DNA of 47,166 nucleotides from an uncultured Acidobacteriia bacterium (GCA_903882645.1 CAIRXZ010000154.1:1-47166); one strand, 5' to 3'. Shown: positions 16,581 to 24,568, counted from the first letter of the stretch. Notes: generated by a model not told the origin, from the sequence alone. Numbers and translations: made by a program.

Positions 16581-16619
16581 GGCGCTCCCTATACGTATTG
16601 TACACGTATAGAGAGCGCC
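16581..16619 (-). promoter_or_regulatory. Operator-promoter of the toxin-antitoxin operon
   Basis: Two 16-bp arms (16581-16596 and 16604-16619) match as inverted repeats at 15 of 16 positions around a 7-nt centre. The core is TATACGT and ACGTATA. On the coding strand the centre holds TACAAT, a candidate -10 box, and the arm next to the gene holds the GGGAG ribosome-binding site, immediately followed by the start codon. Confidence 0.7.
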
Positions 16620-16843
16620 TGCCCCTGGAGTTTCCACATTTGGGAACGTACGAAGGTATGATCGGCTTGCGGCGCCGCCAAAGCCATGCCCTGATACAAG
16701 GCCCGATGTTGGGTTGGGAGTGTCAAGGCACGGCGGAGCGCAAGCAGCGCCGCGCACAAATATAGAAACTCCGGCGGTAAGCGAAAGCGCCTGCCCCGCG
16801 ATGGGCGGCCCGCGGGATTCCACTCCGCCGGACGCGCGAAGGG

Positions 16844-17059
16844 TTATTCCACAGTGACGCGCGTGCCCTTGCGTTCTTCGTGCGACAGGTGCTCGATGCG
16901 GTCGTCGATCAGGCTGCGCAGGCCTTTCAGGAACTCCACCCGCGAATTGCGGAAGTGGTTCTGGGTCGATTCCGACCAGCGGCGCTCGAGCGCCGGCAGA
17001 ACGGCGCAGAAGAAACAGCCGGTGTGAGGGACTCCGGCGTCGGTCTTTTCTTCTTCCAT
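16844..17059 (-). CDS. Small CxxC protein coupled to the ArsA-like ATPase
   Basis: The 71-residue product is not assigned to a family. After an acidic start it has TGCFFCAVLP, a CxxC pair that could bind metal or form a disulfide, then an amphipathic helical region (RVEFLKGLRSLIDDRIEHL) and a basic tail. The ATG lies 2 nt after the stop of the ATPase gene, with AAGGAGAG overlapping that gene's end, so it is co-transcribed and probably translationally coupled. I infer a partner or client-binding subunit of the ATPase, as yet without experimental support. Confidence 0.7.
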   Translation of the reverse strand: MEEEKTDAGVPHTGCFFCAVLPALERRWSESTQNHFRNSRVEFLKGLRSLIDDRIEHLSHEERKGTRVTVE

Positions 17060-17061
17060 TT

Positions 17062-18249
17062 TCAGCTCTCCTTCATCTCCACGGTCAGAACTCTATTCTC
17101 CAACGTCGCGCGCGCGGGGGAAAGGGCGGCCATCGAAACCGGCAACCCGATGTGGCGGCGCAACGTGCCAATCTCCACCACCAGTTCGTCGCCCTTCTTG
17201 AAGAGCCCGACCTCGCCCTTGGCGGCGAACGGCAATCGCAGGCGGATCTCGTAATGGCCGTCGCGCTTGGAGAACGTGTAGGGCGCTTCAGTGCGTCCCG
17301 CGGCGGCGGGGTCCTCCTTCTCGCCATAGAGCGAAGCGGCCAGTTCCTCCAGGCGTTCGCGCCCCAACACCTCGTGCGCGAACAGCGGCACGCGCTTGAC
17401 CGGCGTGGGCGCGAAGTAGGCTTCGATCTCCTCGAGAATCCGCTCCTGCGACGCACGCCATTCCTGGAACCAGGCGTCGGTCACGGCCAGCGGAAGCACC
17501 CGGTTGACGATAACGCCATCCACGGTGAGGCCGTGCAGCGAGAAATACACATACGCGCGCTGCGTCTCCCGGAGCACCATGCGTTCCGGGTTGGTGACCA
17601 GACGCACGCTGGTAATCCGGGGGTTTTCCAACAGCTCGCCGACGCCATCGAGTTTCCCGAAGAGATCCTGGATGTTCGCGAAGTAGTTGTCGGGCGGCAA
17701 CTCCACCGGCGACACGCGGTTGGCCAGCGGGCGCACGGCCTTGAGGAGCCCGCGCTGGAAAGGGAAGATGTGCTTCATGTACCACTCGAGAGTGGTCGGC
17801 ATGCTGACGAAGCGCAACGATTCGGCGGTGGGGGCGCAATCGAGGACGATGACGTCGTAGCGTTCCTCGCGGCGGAACTGGTTCACGTACATCATGGCGC
17901 TCAGCTCCTCCATGCCCGGCAGGATGGCCAGCTCCTCGGCTTCGACGTCGCCGATCCCGGTGGTCCGCAGGACCGACACCACGTAGGACGAGATCTCGCG
18001 CCAATGCCGCTTGATCTCCTTCTGAATGTTTACTTCGTGGATGGCCAGGCGTTCGTCGATGGGGTAGGGGTCGCCGGTCTTGCCGTGGAAGAGCTCCGTT
18101 TCCAGATCGAAGGCGTCCGCCAGGCTGTGCGCGGGGTCCACGCTCATCACCAGGGTTCGGTAGCCGAGGCGGGACAGTTGCAGGCCCGTGGCGGCCGCAA
18201 GACTGGTCTTTCCGACGCCGCCCTTGCCGCTGAACAGAAGGATGCGCAT
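17062..18249 (-). CDS. ArsA/GET3-family ATPase with C-terminal HSP20-like domain
   Basis: The 395-residue protein has the deviant Walker A SGKGGVGKTS (Lys9 and Lys14), switch I SVDPAHSLADAFD and switch II LDCAPTAESLRF, typical of ArsA/GET3/TRC40 ATPases. Residues from about 315 form a separate beta-rich domain (GHYEIRLRLPFAAKGEVGLFKKGDELVVEIG), matching the HSP20-like domain found at the end of many bacterial ArsA-like proteins. Only one Cys is present (in switch II), so the arsenite-binding Cys triad is absent and no arsB/arsR is nearby. An arsenic role is therefore unlikely; client or tail-anchored protein handling is an inference. It is divergent from a PadR regulator, 67 nt apart. Confidence 0.88.
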   Translation of the reverse strand: MRILLFSGKGGVGKTSLAAATGLQLSRLGYRTLVMSVDPAHSLADAFDLETELFHGKTGDPYPIDERLAIHEVNIQKEIKRHWREISSYVVSVLRTTGIGDVEAEELAILPGMEELSAMMYVNQFRREERYDVIVLDCAPTAESLRFVSMPTTLEWYMKHIFPFQRGLLKAVRPLANRVSPVELPPDNYFANIQDLFGKLDGVGELLENPRITSVRLVTNPERMVLRETQRAYVYFSLHGLTVDGVIVNRVLPLAVTDAWFQEWRASQERILEEIEAYFAPTPVKRVPLFAHEVLGRERLEELAASLYGEKEDPAAAGRTEAPYTFSKRDGHYEIRLRLPFAAKGEVGLFKKGDELVVEIGTLRRHIGLPVSMAALSPARATLENRVLTVEMKES

Positions 18250-18282
18250 AGTTCTATCTTACGGCGGGTAGGGGGCTTGCAC

Positions 18283-18306
18283 ACGATATTCCGTCTGATA
18301 TATCGT
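18283..18306. promoter_or_regulatory. Probable PadR operator
   Basis: ACGATAT (18283-18289) and ATATCGT (18300-18306) are a perfect inverted repeat with a 10-nt spacer, in the 67-nt divergent region between the ATPase and padR-type genes. Spacing and ATAT core fit PadR-family sites. A second pair, ATCTTACG (18256-18263) and CGTAAGAT (18304-18311), overlaps it. Confidence 0.5.
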
Positions 18307-18316
18307 AAGATACATC

Positions 18317-18844
18317 ATGCGTAACGAATGGTGGCAGTCCTACGGGGGCGTCTGGCCTTGGGCCACGGGCTTTGGCCGGCGCCGCTTCTTTGAATCGGGC
18401 GAGCCTCGGTTGGCGATCCTCTCGCTGCTCAGCGAAGGGCCCAAGCACGGTTACCAGATCATGAAGGAAATGGAAGAGCGCTCGGGCGGGCTTTACCGCG
18501 CCAGCGCCGGGAGCGTCTATCCCACGCTCCAGCAGCTCGAAGACGAAGAACTCATCCGGGCCGATCAGCAGGAAGGCAAGCGCGTTTACAGCATTACCGA
18601 CGCCGGCCGCCAGGAGCTTGCGAAGGACCCGGACGCGGTGCGGCGCATCTGGCAGCGCGCCGAGAACTGGGGAGAGTGGGGCCATTGCATGAACCCGGAA
18701 ACCTTGCACATCCTGAAACCGCTGGGTTCGCTCAGCAAGGCCGCCTGGCAGGCCGTCAGCCGCGTGGGCGGCAAGCCCGAAGGCGAGGAGCGCCTGCGCG
18801 AGATCCTGGAACGCGCCCGGCGGGAACTGGAAGAGCTGCGGTGA
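18317..18844 (+). CDS. PadR-family transcriptional regulator
   Basis: The 175-residue protein has the PadR winged helix at about residues 27-105: PRLAILSLLSEGPKHGYQIMKEMEER, then GSVYPTLQQLEDEELIRADQQEGKRVYSITDAG. The C-terminal part is helical (EERLREILERARRELEEL) and likely dimerises, as in the Vinculin-like PadR group. An aromatic N-terminal tail (MRNEWWQSYGGVWPW) precedes it. It probably represses its own promoter and one or both neighbours: the ArsA-like ATPase behind it and the ABC exporter downstream. Confidence 0.9.
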   Translation: MRNEWWQSYGGVWPWATGFGRRRFFESGEPRLAILSLLSEGPKHGYQIMKEMEERSGGLYRASAGSVYPTLQQLEDEELIRADQQEGKRVYSITDAGRQELAKDPDAVRRIWQRAENWGEWGHCMNPETLHILKPLGSLSKAAWQAVSRVGGKPEGEERLREILERARRELEELR

Positions 18845-19110
18845 TAGCCTTCGGCCATCAGCCGTCAGAAGCTGAGAAATAGTCGCGAAACGCAGGCGAA
18901 ACCGCCTGCGCCACCTCTGGAAGCCCTGTGTTTGTAGCGGTGGGGCAGGCGGTTCCGCCTGCCGAGCCCGCTTGCGGGCTGTTCTTTCACAGCTTCTCAG
19001 CCATCGGCTTTGGCGGCGCGCCTTCGGCGCGTGCCGCTGCCTGAGGCGCGGTTGTCTTGGCTGATGGCTGAACGCTGAAAGCTGAGAGCTGTTTTATCCT
19101 GGAACCAGAC
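18845..19110. repeat. Cluster of hairpin repeats between padR and the ABC genes
   Basis: Three perfect hairpins follow each other: GCAGGCG/CGCCTGC (18892-18909), GGCAGGCGG/CCGCCTGCC (18944-18963) and AGCCCGC/GCGGGCT (18965-18980). Imperfect copies of AGCTGAGAA and TTCTCAGCC, and a series of GCTGA-spaced words up to about 19091, surround them. No gene is supported. The cluster may slow or end transcription between padR and the ABC operon. Confidence 0.6.
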
Positions 19111-20133
19111 ATGGGAATCGGAATCCGAATCGAAGAGTTGCGCAAGGTCTATGACACGCCGCCGCCCATGGCCGCGCGGGGCGCCGCCTTTGCCCGGGCA
19201 GGCATGCGGTCCGGACGCAACGAGAAGAAGAACTTCGAAGTGGTGGCGCTGGCGGGCATCTCGCTCGAAATTCGTCCGGGCGAGGTCTATGGCCTGCTCG
19301 GTCCCAACGGGGCCGGAAAATCGACTACCATCGGCATCCTCACTACCCGCGTGAAGCCCAACGGAGGCCGGGCGTTGCTGGGCGAGTACGATGTCTGGAA
19401 GGAGCCGGTCAAGGTGAAGCGTCTGATCGGCGTGGTTCCCCAGCGGCCCAACCTGGATTTCGCCCTCACCGCGCGCGAGATCCTGCTGTTCCACGGCGCC
19501 TATTTCGGACAGACCGCCCGCGAACGCTCGCGGCGCGCCGCCGAGTTGCTCGAGAAATTCAAGCTGACCGACCGGGCCGACCACATGGCCCGCACCTTCT
19601 CCGGCGGCATGATGCAGCGCCTCTCGATCGCGCGCGCCATGATGCACGATCCCGAAGTATTGTTCCTCGACGAGCCTTCCGCCGGCCTCGACCCGCAAAC
19701 CCGGCTGCTGCTCTGGGAAATCATCCGCGACTACAACCGCCTCGGCAAGACCATCGTCCTGACCACGCACAATATGGACGAAGCCGACGCGCTGTGCGAC
19801 CGCCTGGCGATCATCGACCACGGCCGCATCATCGCCCGGGGCACGCCCTCCGAGCTGAAGGCTTCGATCCCCGGCGGACACCTGTTGCGGTTGCGGTTCG
19901 ACCGCGTCCCGGAGCCGCTCGCGGCTGCCTTGCAGGCGCTGCCGGGCGTGCTCGAAGTGCGCCCGGTGGACTCCGCCGGCGCGGACGTCTATGCGGACCG
20001 CGGCGGCACGCTGATTCCGGCGATCGTCAGCGCCGCGCAGGCCGCGGACGTGGAGCTGCGCGATGTGAGCATTTCCGAACCCAGCCTGGAGACCCTGTTT
20101 TTGCACCACACCGGAAGGAGCCTGCGAGATTGA
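19111..20133 (+). CDS. ABC exporter ATP-binding subunit
   Basis: The 340-residue ATPase has Walker A GPNGAGKST (about 64-72), the Q-loop region GVVPQRPNLD, signature FSGGMMQRLSIARAM, Walker B VLFLDEPSAGLDPQ and H-loop LTTHNMDEAD. The C-terminal 90 residues follow the DrrA/CcmA-type accessory domain (DUF4162-like). About 40 residues between LRKVYDTPP and the nucleotide-binding core form an unusual Ala/Arg-rich insertion near the N-terminus. With the permease it forms a two-gene exporter of the ABC-2 type, commonly for drugs or lipids. It may be under control of the PadR regulator upstream. Confidence 0.92.
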   Translation: MGIGIRIEELRKVYDTPPPMAARGAAFARAGMRSGRNEKKNFEVVALAGISLEIRPGEVYGLLGPNGAGKSTTIGILTTRVKPNGGRALLGEYDVWKEPVKVKRLIGVVPQRPNLDFALTAREILLFHGAYFGQTARERSRRAAELLEKFKLTDRADHMARTFSGGMMQRLSIARAMMHDPEVLFLDEPSAGLDPQTRLLLWEIIRDYNRLGKTIVLTTHNMDEADALCDRLAIIDHGRIIARGTPSELKASIPGGHLLRLRFDRVPEPLAAALQALPGVLEVRPVDSAGADVYADRGGTLIPAIVSAAQAADVELRDVSISEPSLETLFLHHTGRSLRD

Positions 20134-20900
20134 ACTGGAAAACGTTCTTCGCCATGCTTTCGCGCGACGCGCATGTGGCCCGCCGCAACCTGCTGCCGCT
20201 GTTGCTGCAGAACCTCCTGCAGCCGCTGCTTCTGGTATTCGTGTTCGGCCGCGTGCTGACGACCGGCGGCATGATGGCGGCCCGCTTCAAGGACGTGATG
20301 CTGCCCGGCGTCATAGCCATCAGCATGGCGCTCTCCGGCGTGCAAGCCGTCGCCATGCCGCTGATGGTCGAGTTCCAATTTACCCGTGAGATCGAGGACC
20401 GCCTGCTGGCGCCCATGGCCAACGGCTGGCTGGCGGTTGAGAAGGTGATCGCCGGCATGGTCCAGGCGCTGGTGGCCGGTCTGGTGGTGATCCCGGCCGC
20501 GTGGCTGGTGCTGGGATCGGGCGTACACATCAGCCTGCGCCATCCGTTCGAGTTCGTGGCGGTCTGCCTGCTGGTGTCGCTCTTTTCCGCCGCCGGCGGT
20601 CTGACGCTGGGTTGCTCGGTGGGCCAGACCCAGATCGGGCTGATGTTCAGCCTGGTCCTGGCGCCCATGATGATGTTCGGCTGCGCGTACTACCCCTGGA
20701 GCATGTTGAGCGCCTTCCCCGGTTTGCAGTACGCGGTGCTCATCAACCCGTTGGTGTACGCCAGCGAAGGCCTGCGCGGCGCGTTGGCGCCGCAAGTGCC
20801 GCACATGCCCGCTTACGTGGTGGTGGGGGCGCTGCTGGCGATCGATATCGCGCTGCTGGTGGCGGGGGTGAGGCAGTTTCGGAAGAAGGCGCTGAGTTAG
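20130..20900 (+). CDS. ABC-2 type permease, TTG start
   Basis: The 256-residue membrane protein has six hydrophobic helices and the ABC2_membrane plan (LLPLLLQNLLQPLLLVFVFG, VMLPGVIAISMALSG, MFGCAYYPWSML, INPLVYASEGLRGAL). I place the start at TTG 20130, which overlaps the ATPase stop as TTGA and has GGAAGGAG at 20112-20119. The first ATG (20154) would remove eight residues and lies further from that site. It pairs with the preceding ATPase as a half-transporter permease dimer. DNA polymerase IV follows after 29 nt. Confidence 0.85.
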   Translation: MNWKTFFAMLSRDAHVARRNLLPLLLQNLLQPLLLVFVFGRVLTTGGMMAARFKDVMLPGVIAISMALSGVQAVAMPLMVEFQFTREIEDRLLAPMANGWLAVEKVIAGMVQALVAGLVVIPAAWLVLGSGVHISLRHPFEFVAVCLLVSLFSAAGGLTLGCSVGQTQIGLMFSLVLAPMMMFGCAYYPWSMLSAFPGLQYAVLINPLVYASEGLRGALAPQVPHMPAYVVVGALLAIDIALLVAGVRQFRKKALS

Positions 20901-20929
20901 GCGCGCTATTACAGGCCCAGGTAGCCGCG

Positions 20930-22153
20930 GTGAAAACCTACTTCCACGTCGACATGGACGCGTTCTTCGTCTCGGTGGAAGAGCTGTTCGACCCGTCGCT
21001 CAAGGGCAAACCCGTGGTGGTTGGCGGCAGGCCCAACGAGCGCGGGGTGGTCTCGGCGGCATCGTACGCGGCGCGCAAATTCGGGGTCCATTCGGCCATG
21101 CCGCTGCGCACCGCGTACCAGCGTTGCCCGCAGGCTGTTTTTGTGGACGGCCATCCGGAGCGCTACCGCGAATACTCCCACAAGGTTTACGAAGTGCTGT
21201 GCGAGTTTTCGCCGGTCGTCGAAATGGCCTCCATCGACGAAGCCTATCTCGACATGACCGGGACCGAGCGCCTGCTCGGGCCGCCGTTGCGCGCGGCCCA
21301 CCGATTGCATCAGCGCATGAAGGAGCAGACGGGTCTGAATTGCTCCATCGGCATTTCGGCCTCGCGCATGGTGGCCAAGATCGGCTCGGACCAGGCCAAG
21401 CCCAACGGCGTGCTGTGGGTGATTCCCGGCCAGGAAGCGGCATTTCTGGCCCCGCTCGACGTGCGCCGGGTTCCGGGCGTGGGCAAGGTGATGGAAAAGA
21501 ACCTGCACACGCTGGGCATCCGCAAAGTGGGCGACCTGGCGCGCCTGGACGAAGATCTGCTCAGCCAGCGCTTTGGGAAATGGGGCCTGGCGCTGGCCGG
21601 CAAGTCGCACGGCCTGGATGCGGGCGGCTGGTTCGACAGCGAGATCGGCACCGATGTTGGTCCCAAATCCATCAGCCACGAACACACCTTCAACGAGGAT
21701 ACGGCCGACGTGGCGCGGCTCGAATCGACGCTCTCGCGCCTGTGCGAGATGGTAGGGCGGCGCCTGCGGGAGCACGGCCTGCGCGCCCGCACGATTCAGC
21801 TCAAGCTGCGGTACTCGGATTTCTCGACCATCACGCGCGCCCACTCGATCCCGCGTGGAACCGGGATCGATGTCGAGTTGTTCGAGGAGATCCGCGACCT
21901 GTTCCGGCGCAACTGGAAACCCGGCGCGCCGGTGCGGCTGCTCGGCGTACACGCTTCGTCGTGGGCCGAAAGCGCCGCGCAACTGGACCTGACCGGCGAA
22001 GAGCGCCGCGAGAAGTGGTCGCGCGCCCTGGAGGCCGCCGACAAGCTGCGGGACAGATTTGGGGATTCGGTCGTTTCCCTGGCCGCCAGCCTGCGCGGCG
22101 ACTTCCGCGAGCGCGCCCACGAAAACCCCGCCGGATTGCCCGGCAAGAAGTAG
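20930..22153 (+). CDS. dinB: DNA polymerase IV (Y-family)
   Basis: The 407-residue enzyme begins MKTYFHVDMDAFFVSVEE with catalytic Asp8 and the DMDAFF motif. ASIDEAYLDMTG supplies Asp103 and Glu104. The thumb helix-hairpin-helix reads VPGVGKVMEKNLHTLGI, and the little-finger domain covers roughly 245-350. The start is a GTG at 20930: the family's conserved N-terminus begins there and no ATG precedes it in frame within reason. The ribosome-binding site is weak. It lies 29 nt behind the ABC permease and may be read from the same transcript, an odd pairing for a lesion-bypass polymerase. No LexA-like box is visible before it. Confidence 0.93.
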   Translation: MKTYFHVDMDAFFVSVEELFDPSLKGKPVVVGGRPNERGVVSAASYAARKFGVHSAMPLRTAYQRCPQAVFVDGHPERYREYSHKVYEVLCEFSPVVEMASIDEAYLDMTGTERLLGPPLRAAHRLHQRMKEQTGLNCSIGISASRMVAKIGSDQAKPNGVLWVIPGQEAAFLAPLDVRRVPGVGKVMEKNLHTLGIRKVGDLARLDEDLLSQRFGKWGLALAGKSHGLDAGGWFDSEIGTDVGPKSISHEHTFNEDTADVARLESTLSRLCEMVGRRLREHGLRARTIQLKLRYSDFSTITRAHSIPRGTGIDVELFEEIRDLFRRNWKPGAPVRLLGVHASSWAESAAQLDLTGEERREKWSRALEAADKLRDRFGDSVVSLAASLRGDFRERAHENPAGLPGKK

Positions 22154-22474
22154 CGAGATCTCGCCTCCGGTGGGGCTGCCGCCCGGTCTGTTGGAGAGGG
22201 CCTGCGACCCGCGGAACTTCATGAAAAACACTGACGTCGGCCCCCGGCTCGCTCCCGTGGAGTGGGCCTCCGGCCTGCCATGCCCGCTTTCTTGCGGGCA
22301 TCTGCCGGCCGCGAGGATGCCGCCAGGAATGGCGGCATGGCAAGCCGGAGGCTCGCTCCACGAAGGGGCGCCGATGCCTACGCTGGTTTTTCGACTCTGC
22401 CTTCTTTCAGGTTGGCGGCGCCGGGCGCTACACACTTTCCGGCGGGCCGCCGATAAGAGACCTGAGGAGTCAAC
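22154..22474. other. Intergenic region carrying a cloverleaf repeat
   Basis: Between dinB and flbD, 321 nt hold no gene. The 107-bp structured repeat described separately occupies 22256-22362. The rest includes a GC-rich leader and ACCTGAGGAG before the flbD start. Confidence 0.5.
22256..22362 (+). repeat. Cloverleaf-forming dispersed repeat, copy A
   Basis: Outer arms (22256-22283 and about 22333-22362) are inverted repeats starting CGTGGAG and ending CTCCACG. Inside are two hairpins, GCCCGC...GCGGGC and GCCGCC...GGCGGC. The whole element is nearly identical to the reverse complement of 39101-39210. It has no coding capacity. This is the plan of a MITE or REPIN-like non-autonomous element. 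Confidence 0.75.
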
Positions 22475-22741
22475 ATGATCCGGCTGACCCGGCTCAACCG
22501 CGTACCGCTGGTTCTCAATTCCGACCTGATCGAGCACATCGAGGCAACCCCGGACACGGTGATCACCTTAACCACCGGGCAGATCCTGCGGGTGCGCGAG
22601 AGCGCCGATGAAGTCGTCGAGCGCATCGTCGATTTCCGCAGGCAAATCTACGGACCGGAGGCCCAGCCCGCGAGACTTCGCCAGGAACCACCGGCTCCGG
22701 AAGTGGACGAGACTCCCGACCAGCAGCGAGACCTTGGTTGA
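22475..22741 (+). CDS. flbD: Flagellar protein FlbD
   Basis: The 88-residue protein opens MIRLTRLNRVPLVLNSDLIE, the characteristic FlbD start, followed by HIEATPDTVITLTTGQILRVRESADEVVERIVDFRR. The last 25 residues are Pro/Glu-rich and extend the usual ~70-residue length. FlbD-family proteins sit in flagellar gene clusters and are linked to flagellar assembly or stator function. It precedes motA by 6 nt and starts after GAGGAG, so it is the first gene of this three-gene unit. Confidence 0.88.
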   Translation: MIRLTRLNRVPLVLNSDLIEHIEATPDTVITLTTGQILRVRESADEVVERIVDFRRQIYGPEAQPARLRQEPPAPEVDETPDQQRDLG

Positions 22742-22747
22742 CGCTCC

Positions 22748-23740
22748 ATGGCTGAAACCGCGGCGGAGAAGAACAAGGCGGAAAGCAAGGGACCGGCGCC
22801 CAAACCGGGGCCGCAGCCCGCGCCGAAAGCCGCGCCCAAAAACATGGGCTACACGCTCGATTTTTCCACCGTGGCCGGCATCGGCATCGCTCTGGCCGGC
22901 ATTATCGGCGGACTGCTCCTGGAAAAAGGTAAACTTCAGGATGTGATACAGGGGACGGCCGCCATGATCGTGCTGGGCGGGACCTTCGGCGCGGTCCTGG
23001 TCACCAACCCGCTGCCGGTTGTCGTGCGCGCGATTCAGGGCTTGGCGCACGTGTTCATCGAGCGGGCCGCTCCCGCTTCAGCCATCATCGAGGCTCTCAT
23101 CCAGTACTCCACCAAGGCTCGCAAGAACGGCATCGTGAGCCTCGAGCAGGAAGCCGCCGCCATCCCCGACCCATTCCTGCGTAAGGCGCTGAGTCTGGCG
23201 GTGGACGGCACCGACCTCCAGGAAATCAAGAAAATAATGGAAGTCGATATCGCCTTGGGCGAACAATCGGCGGAAAGCGAAGCCAAGGTCTGGGAAGCCG
23301 CGGGCGGCTACGCGCCGACCGTCGGCATCATCGGCGCCGTAATGGGTCTCATCCAGGTGATGAAACACCTCGAGGACATCAAGGAGGTGGGCCACGGCAT
23401 TGCGGTGGCCTTCGTCGCGACGGTATACGGAGTTGGCTCGGCCAACCTCTTCTTCCTGCCGGCGGCCAATAAGCTGAAGGCGCGCGCGCGCCAGGCCGCG
23501 CTGCTCAAGGAAATGACTCTGGAAGGGGTGGCCGGCATCGTGGAAGGACTGAACCCGACCCTGATCCGCCTCAAACTCGAAACCTACGACCGCCATCCCC
23601 AGAAACCCAAGCAAGCCAAATCGGCCAAGACCCCGCCAGCCGCCGCGCCCGCGGGTAAGCCCGGCGCCCCGCCCGCGCCGGCCGGCAAGCCCGGAGCCCC
23701 GCCACAGCCCGCATCGGCCGCCTCTGGAGCGCGAAAATGA
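22748..23740 (+). CDS. motA: Flagellar motor stator protein MotA
   Basis: The 330-residue stator subunit has four membrane helices: TVAGIGIALAGIIGGLLLE, AAMIVLGGTFGAVLVT, then after the cytoplasmic loop YAPTVGIIGAVMGLIQVM and GIAVAFVATVYGVGSANLFFL. The loop carries the conserved charged segment contacting the rotor (ILEALIQYSTKARKNGI-like, FLRKALSLAVDG). Unusual are a ~35-residue Ala/Lys/Pro-rich N-terminal extension and a C-terminal tail with two PAGKPGAPP repeats. It overlaps motB by 4 nt (ATGA) and conducts ions with it to turn the flagellum. Confidence 0.93.
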   Translation: MAETAAEKNKAESKGPAPKPGPQPAPKAAPKNMGYTLDFSTVAGIGIALAGIIGGLLLEKGKLQDVIQGTAAMIVLGGTFGAVLVTNPLPVVVRAIQGLAHVFIERAAPASAIIEALIQYSTKARKNGIVSLEQEAAAIPDPFLRKALSLAVDGTDLQEIKKIMEVDIALGEQSAESEAKVWEAAGGYAPTVGIIGAVMGLIQVMKHLEDIKEVGHGIAVAFVATVYGVGSANLFFLPAANKLKARARQAALLKEMTLEGVAGIVEGLNPTLIRLKLETYDRHPQKPKQAKSAKTPPAAAPAGKPGAPPAPAGKPGAPPQPASAASGARK

Positions 23741-24558
23741 TCCGCCGCAAACCGCCCGAACACGAGAACCATGAACGATGGCTGGTTTCCTACGCCGATT
23801 TCATCACCCTGCTGTTTGCCTTCTTCGTGGTGATGTTCGCCTCCACGCAAGCCGACAAAACCAAAGCCAAGCAAGTGTCGGAAGCCGTGCAGGAAGCGCT
23901 CGAGCACGGCCAGCTCAGCGCCGCCATTTCCGTGGTGTTGGGCCGCGGGAAATACCAAGCCAACAAAGCCCCGATCGCGCCGGCCCCCGAAAAGCCGCCC
24001 GACCCGCCGCCTCCCCCGCCTTCGTCCATGGGCCATCCCGCCGATCTCGTCAAATCGCTGGCCACCCTCCAAAGCGGGCTGGAGCAGGAGTTGAAGAGCG
24101 GAAAGGTGCAGGTAACGCTGGAGGCGCGCGGACTGGTGATCAGTTTGCGCGAAGCCGCGTTCTTCGCCTCCGGGGACGACGCCATCGAGCCCGGCGGCCT
24201 GCCCATCATCGCCAAGATCGCGGCCGTCATCCAGGATGTGCCCAATCCCCTCCGGCTGGAGGGCTACACGGATTCGGTGCCCATCCACAACTCGCGGTTC
24301 CACAGCAACTGGGAACTGTCGTCGGCCCGCGGCATCGCCATGCTGGAGTTGCTGCGCCAGAAACACCGGATTCCGCCGGAGCGCATGTCCGTGGCAGGGT
24401 ACGCCGAGAATGCGCCAGCCGACGACAACTCTACCGCGGAAGGCCGTGCGCACAACCGGCGCGTCGAGGTCGTGCTGCTCTCCGCCGAAGCGATCAAGTC
24501 CGAGCCGCAACCCGCCATCGCCCAGAAACCGGCCGCGCTAGCCCCTCAACCGCACTGA
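23737..24558 (+). CDS. motB: Flagellar motor stator protein MotB
   Basis: The 273-residue protein has one N-terminal helix, WLVSYADFITLLFAFFVVMFAS, whose Asp is the ion-binding residue of MotB. The pattern resembles proton-type stators more than PomB. A linker with a proline run (PPDPPPPPPSS) leads to the OmpA-like peptidoglycan-binding domain at about 135-255 (LRLEGYTDSVPIHNSRF, NWELSSARGIAMLELL, GRAHNRRVEVVLL). It anchors the stator to the cell wall. The start overlaps motA. A low-complexity tail of about 20 residues ends it. Confidence 0.93.
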   Translation: MIRRKPPEHENHERWLVSYADFITLLFAFFVVMFASTQADKTKAKQVSEAVQEALEHGQLSAAISVVLGRGKYQANKAPIAPAPEKPPDPPPPPPSSMGHPADLVKSLATLQSGLEQELKSGKVQVTLEARGLVISLREAAFFASGDDAIEPGGLPIIAKIAAVIQDVPNPLRLEGYTDSVPIHNSRFHSNWELSSARGIAMLELLRQKHRIPPERMSVAGYAENAPADDNSTAEGRAHNRRVEVVLLSAEAIKSEPQPAIAQKPAALAPQPH

Positions 24559-24568
24559 CTCAGCGAAG

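Noticed and set aside
17062-18249. Arsenite-pump ATPase (arsenic resistance)
   Set aside because: The protein lacks the metal-binding cysteines, and no arsR, arsB or arsC is nearby.
18892-18980. Hairpins after padR as a CRISPR-like array
   Set aside because: The hairpins differ in sequence and spacing, and there is no regular repeat-spacer pattern.
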